DNA from: Acinetobacter junii CIP 64.5
Lineage (GTDB): Bacteria > Pseudomonadota > Gammaproteobacteria > Pseudomonadales > Moraxellaceae
Assembly: GCF_000368765.1 (NCBI RefSeq)
Contig: NZ_KB849654.1
Span: forward strand, 293,056-332,321
Length of the DNA: 39,266 nt
Direction of reading: 5' to 3'
Shown here: piece after piece, positions 35,288-39,266 of the stretch
Layout: each line of letters starts with the position of its first letter
How positions within the stretch are numbered: the first letter of the stretch is position 1
Translations under genes and position numbers: made by a program
The notes under the pieces: generated by a model
Databases searched by the model: none
What the model was told of the DNA's origin: nothing
Seen by the model: the letters and a program-made list of their open reading frames with translations, nothing else

Positions 35288-36211
35288 AGATACCAATTCT
35301 GGTACAACAGTGTTCAAATCACCAACTAACCAGTAGTCAGCAACGCTGTTGATTGGTGCTTCTTCGTCTTTGTTGATAGCAACAATAACTTTAGAATCTT
35401 TCATACCAGCTAAGTGCTGAATCGCACCAGAGATACCGATCGCCATGTATAGGTCAGGCGCAACGATTTTACCAGTTTGACCAACTTGGAAGTCGTTAGG
35501 TACGAAACCAGCATCAACTGCTGCACGTGATGCACCTTGTGCAGCACCAAGCTTGTCAGCTAATGGGTCAAGTACTTTATGGTAGTTCTCACCAGAACCT
35601 ACACCACGACCACCAGAAACAACGATACGCGCAGCAGTTAATTCTGGGCGATCAAGTTTCACGATTTCTTCGCTTACAAACTTAGAAATACCAGCATCTT
35701 TCACCTCAGCAACAGCTTCGACTACAGCAGAACCGCCTTCAGCAGCTACAGGATCAAATGCTGTACCACGAACTGTACCTACGATAATCGCTTCATCTGA
35801 TTGAACAGTTGCAATCGCGTTACCAGCATAGATAGGACGCTTGAAAGTATTTGCAGATTCAACAGCAATGATGTCTGAAATCATGCTTACGTCAAGAAGT
35901 GCAGCAACACGTGGAAGAATGTTCTTACCAGTTGTTGTAGAAGCAGCTAATACGTATTTGTAACCTTTCGCTAAATCCGCAACTAAAGCAGCTACGTTTT
36001 CAGCCAATTGGTTTGCATAAGCAGCATTGTCAGCAAGTAATACTTTGCTCACACCAGCAATTTTAGCAGCAGCATCAGCAACTGCTTGAGCGCCAGAACC
36101 AGCAACTAATACAGTAATATCACCACCGATTTTTTGAGCTGCCGCAACAACGTTTAAAGTTGCACCGTTAAGTGTCTGGTTGTTGTGATCAGCGATAACT
36201 AAAATACTCAT
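35279..36211 (-). CDS. etfA: Electron transfer flavoprotein alpha subunit
   Basis: 310-residue FAD-binding subunit of the ETF heterodimer, which takes electrons from acyl-CoA and other dehydrogenases and passes them to ETF-ubiquinone oxidoreductase. The N-terminal part is MSILVIADHNNQTLNGATLNVV. The C-terminal FAD domain has VVSGGRGVGSGENY, GASRAAVDAGFVPNDFQVGQTGK, VAPDLYMAIGISGAIQHLAGM and VAINKDEEAPI, all conserved. It follows etfB by 17 bp with AAGGA before the ATG. Confidence 0.97.
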   Translation of the reverse strand: MSILVIADHNNQTLNGATLNVVAAAQKIGGDITVLVAGSGAQAVADAAAKIAGVSKVLLADNAAYANQLAENVAALVADLAKGYKYVLAASTTTGKNILPRVAALLDVSMISDIIAVESANTFKRPIYAGNAIATVQSDEAIIVGTVRGTAFDPVAAEGGSAVVEAVAEVKDAGISKFVSEEIVKLDRPELTAARIVVSGGRGVGSGENYHKVLDPLADKLGAAQGASRAAVDAGFVPNDFQVGQTGKIVAPDLYMAIGISGAIQHLAGMKDSKVIVAINKDEEAPINSVADYWLVGDLNTVVPELVSKL

Positions 36212-36228
36212 GATTGTATCCTTCTGTA

Positions 36229-36978
36229 TTAGATCACTTTCGCTTCGTTTTTCAATTTTTCTACAAGCTCGTCTACAGACTTCACTTGTACGCCAGCTTT
36301 ACGTTCAGCAGGTGCTTCAACTTTAATTGTTTTAAGTTTAGTACCAGTTGCAACGCCATAATCAGCAGGAGACTTAATATCAAGCGGTTTTTTACGCGCT
36401 TTCATAATGTTTGGAAGAGCAGCATAACGTGGCTCATTCAAACGTAAGTCAGTTGTGATGATTGCAGGAAGTGCAAGCTCAACAGTTTGTAAACCACCGT
36501 CGATTTCACGAGTAACTTGAACTTTACCGCCGTCAACTTTAACTTCAGATGCGAAAGTACCTTGACCAGCACCAAGTAAAGCGCCAAGCATTTGACCTAC
36601 TTGGTTAGAGTCGTCATCAATTGCTTGTTTACCAAGAAGAATAAGTTCTGGTTTCTCAGCATCAACAACGCCTTTGAGGATTTTAGCAACTTCTAGAGCA
36701 CCAATTTCATCAGCAGTTTCAACTAAAATACCACGGTCAGCACCTAAAGCCATTGCAGAACGGATTTGTTCTTGAGCATCTTTAGGACCCACTGAAACAA
36801 CAACGATTTCAGAAACTGTTCCTTTTTCTTTTAAGCGAACCGCTTCTTCCACTGCGATTTCACAGAATGGGTTGATTGACATTTTAACGTTAGTAAGGTC
36901 AACCCCACTATTGTCCGGCTTAACACGAACTTTAACGTTGGCATCAACCACACGTTTTACAGCGACAAGAGCCTTCAT
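36229..36978 (-). CDS. etfB: Electron transfer flavoprotein beta subunit
   Basis: 249-residue AMP-binding partner of EtfA. The start is ATG 36978 ([19 protein letters not shown]), nine bases after GAGGA; a longer start at 37002 runs across that site. Motifs: [38 protein letters not shown] [12 protein letters not shown], and the ETF-beta signature region [29 protein letters not shown]. First gene of the etfBA operon. Confidence 0.97.
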   Translation of the reverse strand: MKALVAVKRVVDANVKVRVKPDNSGVDLTNVKMSINPFCEIAVEEAVRLKEKGTVSEIVVVSVGPKDAQEQIRSAMALGADRGILVETADEIGALEVAKILKGVVDAEKPELILLGKQAIDDDSNQVGQMLGALLGAGQGTFASEVKVDGGKVQVTREIDGGLQTVELALPAIITTDLRLNEPRYAALPNIMKARKKPLDIKSPADYGVATGTKLKTIKVEAPAERKAGVQVKSVDELVEKLKNEAKVI

Positions 36979-37002
36979 GTAATCCTCGGCTGTTCTAAGC
37001 AA

Positions 37003-37416
37003 GTAAATGTAGTGAAGAGTATTCTAACTCTTCGTTTGAAACTTTTTAGGTGCCCTATCTTGCAATGTATTTGGCATTTCGGTCAAGTCACAATTTCTGC
37101 TCGGGGTATAAAAAAGATGAAATGCTCAGTTCACTTATTTGTAGTTGTTGATGTAATTGAATTGCTGTGCATTTAATAGGATATTCATTAGGCTTTGATT
37201 TTTTTAATATTTTAATATAATTCAACAACCTAAATATCGACTATTTTTTAAATTTGATGGATCTGTAACGGATCATTTCGGGCAAATCAAATCCCCTTTT
37301 AGGCTTCAAAAAATATTGGCAATAAAGTAAGAACCCAAAACCGACATAATTCACTCTCATCACATTTTAATAGTCGCTTATTAATCACCCAACTTTGCAA
37401 CATAATATAACCAAAT
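37003..37416. other. 414-bp region between xerC end and etfB start
   Basis: No convincing gene. It carries the etfB leader with a small hairpin (GAAGAGT / ACTCTTC, 37014-37033), and two copies of GGATC nearby (37258-37277). The xerC end shows no clear terminator. A 19-codon ATG frame at 37117 is too short to support. Confidence 0.5.
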
Positions 37417-38352
37417 TTAGTCTTTTTGAGCCCGTGGATGGGTTTGATCATAAACTCTTGCCAATTGATCAAAATCAACATGTGTATAAATTTGTGTAGT
37501 AGACAAATTGCTATGTCCTAACATTTCTTGCACTGACCTTAGATCACCACTTGCAGATAACATATGACTAGCAAAACAATGTCTCAACAAATGAGGGTGT
37601 AAATCAACATTCACTCCAGCTCTTTGTGCTTGTAGCTTGACCCGATTCTCAATTTGTCGAGGGGTAAGTCGATTACCACGTTGTGAGATAAAAACAGCAC
37701 TATCTAAGTTAAATTCACCTTGCCAGATTCGATAAATTTTCAGCCATTCAATTAGACTATCTTTCGCTTTCTGACCAAACGGAACGATTCGAGTCTTATT
37801 GCCTTTACCTGTAATTCTTAACAATTGACGATTGAAGTCGATATCTTTAATCATCAAACCTTGTAATTCAGCGAGCCGCAGTCCACTGGAGTAAAGTAAT
37901 TCCAGTATCGCTTTGTCACGAAACCACAACTGCTGTTCAATTGGTTTATTTGGTGGAGCTTGGTCTAAAATTTGATGTACAGTTTCAATATCGACCATAC
38001 CTGGTAAGGGTCTAGGCTGTCTTTTTAACTTAAAATCTTCTGATGGATTTTGTTGTAAATATTGTCCTTGCTCAGCCCACTTCATAAACTGGCGTATTGA
38101 GGTCAAATGACGCTGCAAACTGCTTGAACTTAACTGATCTTTTTCAACACGATTTGCCAAATATTCGCGTAAGTCAGATGCTTCAATATCGTATAAAGCT
38201 AAACTCTTGCTGTCACAAAAGTTAAAAAAATCAGTAAGATCACGTTGATAAGCTTCAATCGTATGTTCTGACTGATTTTGAATAATTCGTTCTTTTAACC
38301 ACATCGATAGCAGTTTTTCAGGAGCTTCCAAGCTATTTTCTCTTGTTTGCAT
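37417..38352 (-). CDS. xerC: Tyrosine recombinase XerC
   Basis: 311-residue site-specific recombinase that works with XerD at dif to resolve chromosome dimers. The N-terminal SAM-like DNA-binding domain (about 12-95) has HTIEAYQRDLTDFFNFC. The catalytic domain shows Arg in SSGLRLAELQGL, Lys in GKGNKTRIVPFG, His-x-x-Arg in HPHLLRHCFASHML, His in MLGHSNLSTTQIY and the nucleophilic Tyr in TQIYTHVDF. Length and spacing match XerC rather than a phage integrase. It is divergent from the broken LysE-type gene. Confidence 0.93.
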   Translation of the reverse strand: MQTRENSLEAPEKLLSMWLKERIIQNQSEHTIEAYQRDLTDFFNFCDSKSLALYDIEASDLREYLANRVEKDQLSSSSLQRHLTSIRQFMKWAEQGQYLQQNPSEDFKLKRQPRPLPGMVDIETVHQILDQAPPNKPIEQQLWFRDKAILELLYSSGLRLAELQGLMIKDIDFNRQLLRITGKGNKTRIVPFGQKAKDSLIEWLKIYRIWQGEFNLDSAVFISQRGNRLTPRQIENRVKLQAQRAGVNVDLHPHLLRHCFASHMLSASGDLRSVQEMLGHSNLSTTQIYTHVDFDQLARVYDQTHPRAQKD

Positions 38353-38468
38353 GTGCTATTTATAGCGTAGTTTAACAAATTTTTATTCATTAAAGATTAT
38401 ACAAGCATCGAAGATGAACAATTGATGTAATACAATAAATTTCAAGTTTCGAGCGGTGGCTTTATATA

Positions 38469-39047
38469 ATGCTTACTCTTCTGATCCCTTACCTGATTGC
38501 AATCACTTTACTCACCATTACACCTGGATTGGATACAACTTTAATTATTCGCACAGCGACTATTGAAGGAAAAGCTAAAGCCTTTCAAGCAGCTTTGGGT
38601 ATCACGCTAGGCTGTATTGTTTGGGGTGTAGTTGTTGCTTGTGGATTAGGTGCGCTTTTAATGACTTCTGATTTGGCATTTAACATGCTGAATGGATGGG
38701 TGCAGCTTACTTAGCTTGGCTTGGTTTAAATTTACTATTGAAACCACGAACTCAACTTGCAGATATAAATGATACGACGAATACTCAAAATTGGTTTGTT
38801 AAAGGTTTTTTGGGAAACTTACTCAATCCTAAAGTAGGTGTCTTTTACCTATCCTTTCTTCCTCAATTTATTCCACACACTGCTTCTTCTGTGATTTGGA
38901 CGATGGGCTTAGTCATGATCCATGTTGTGATTGGGATTATTTGGTCTATCATTTTAATCTCTGCGATGCAATCAATCTCTGCTTACTTAAAACGACCAAA
39001 GTTTATTAAGTATATGGATCGTATTACTGGCAGTATTTTTATACTAG
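38469..39047 (+). pseudogene. LysE/RhtB-family exporter, frameshifted and truncated by an IS
   Basis: An inner-membrane amino acid or homoserine-lactone type exporter in two frames. The first frame (38469-38714) gives IAITLLTITPGLDTTLIIRT (the family PGPD-like region) and three helices. The rest continues in another frame from about 38690 (GAAYLAWLGLNLLLKP, GFLGNLLNPKVGVFYLSFLPQF, YMDRITGSIFI). Adding one A in CTGAATGGATGGG (38689-38701) would restore NMLKWMGAAYLAWLG, so one base has been lost. Homology stops at ATACTAG (39041-39047), where an IS5-family element begins. The gene is therefore non-functional twice over. Confidence 0.85.
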
Positions 39048-39266
39048 ACCTCTTGCAAAAATCATTTTTTAACCAACTCCATGTTGTAAATTGCAGCAAT
39101 TAAATTCAGACGTAAACCCATGCGTTTACGCCTATTTCGATAACGTGTAGCTAGAATTCTAAAGGTCTTTAATTTTCCATTGACGTGTTCAATTCGAATA
39201 CGACGTTTACTAATTTCCCGATTTATTTGCTTCTGTAATAAAGTTAACGGCTTCTTTTTACTTGCC
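39045..39266 (-). mobile_element. IS5-family insertion sequence, one end (continues past window)
   Basis: Similarity to LysE ends at CTAG (39044-39047), a typical IS5-type target. The element's terminal stretch then reads AGACCTCTTGCAAAAATCA and contains the 3' end of a DDE transposase on the minus strand. The other end and the duplicated target lie outside the window, so the exact boundary is approximate by a few bases. Confidence 0.75.
39062..39265 (-). CDS. IS5-family transposase, C-terminal fragment
   Basis: The last 67 residues of a transposase read on the minus strand, ending at TGA 39062-39064. The recognisable stretch is RRIRIEHVNGKLKTFRILA followed by RYRNRRKRMGLRLNLIAAIY and NMEL. 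This is the final conserved block of IS5/IS1182-related DDE_Tnp_4 transposases and holds the catalytic Glu (RIEHVNGKLK). The rest of the gene is outside the window. The element is the cause of the truncation of the LysE-type gene. Confidence 0.85.
   Translation of the reverse strand, partial: ASKKKPLTLLQKQINREISKRRIRIEHVNGKLKTFRILATRYRNRRKRMGLRLNLIAAIYNMELVKK

Noticed and set aside
37117..37176. 19-codon ATG frame in the etfB upstream region
   Set aside because: Too short and without a clear Shine-Dalgarno; no sign of selection can be judged by eye.
37299..37481. 60-codon minus frame at the xerC 3' end
   Set aside because: Overlaps xerC in another frame, low-complexity start, no ribosome-binding site.
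37417..38352. Phage or integron integrase next to the IS
   Set aside because: Size, motif spacing and sequence are those of chromosomal XerC; no phage genes or att repeats are nearby.

Overview
The window is a 39 kb piece of an AT-rich gammaproteobacterial chromosome, almost certainly Acinetobacter or a close Moraxellaceae relative. The evidence is the gene order (tol-pal, hda / AI-2E permease / purM-purN, a late lipid A acyltransferase facing comEC, one LolC/E-type permease with lolD, gyrA near serC, etfBA, xerC) and protein signatures such as a GyrA with Ser81/Glu85 in the quinolone region. Species cannot be fixed by eye. Most of the window is core genome. Accessory or decaying material is concentrated at the right end.

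Layout. 1-2403: end of tolA, then tolB and pal (outer-membrane and division envelope complex). 2448-4624: a small acidic hypothetical gene, fbp (gluconeogenesis) and a SpoU-type RNA 2'-O-methyltransferase. 4750-6077: an overlapping three-gene cassette of an ECF-like sigma factor, a small membrane protein and a secreted DUF3106-like protein. 6130-10485: two large tandem secreted CSLREA/beta-helix proteins, both ending in a GlyGly-CTERM (rhombosortase-type) sorting tail, with a perfect inverted repeat upstream. 10598-14340: hda, an AI-2E-type permease, then purM-purN. 14391-19884: alpha/beta hydrolase, S49 signal-peptide-peptidase-like protein, lipid A acyltransferase, comEC. 19970-22482: lolD and its permease, divergent from a PilZ-like gene with only 25 bp between start codons. 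22492-25204: EamA transporter, YaiI/DUF188 protein, an unrecognised 312-aa protein and a 47-aa single-span membrane protein. 25263-26342: serC. 26664-31549: a four-gene efflux/secretion operon (TolC-like, HlyD-like, two ABC-2 permeases) without its own ATPase. 31574-34306: gyrA. 34649-38352: DinB-like protein, etfBA, xerC. 38469-39266: a LysE/RhtB exporter gene broken by a frameshift and then by an IS5-family insertion sequence that runs off the window.

Points of most interest: the paired GlyGly-CTERM proteins with an operator-like palindrome; the ATPase-less TolC/HlyD/ABC-2 operon; the uncharacterised sigma/small membrane protein/DUF3106 cassette; and the doubly inactivated exporter at the IS junction. 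I saw no CRISPR array, prophage, tRNA, rRNA or toxin-antitoxin locus. Start codons were chosen by Shine-Dalgarno position and family N-termini; several genes have longer in-frame TTG extensions that I rejected. Family assignments rest on motif recognition, not on database searches.
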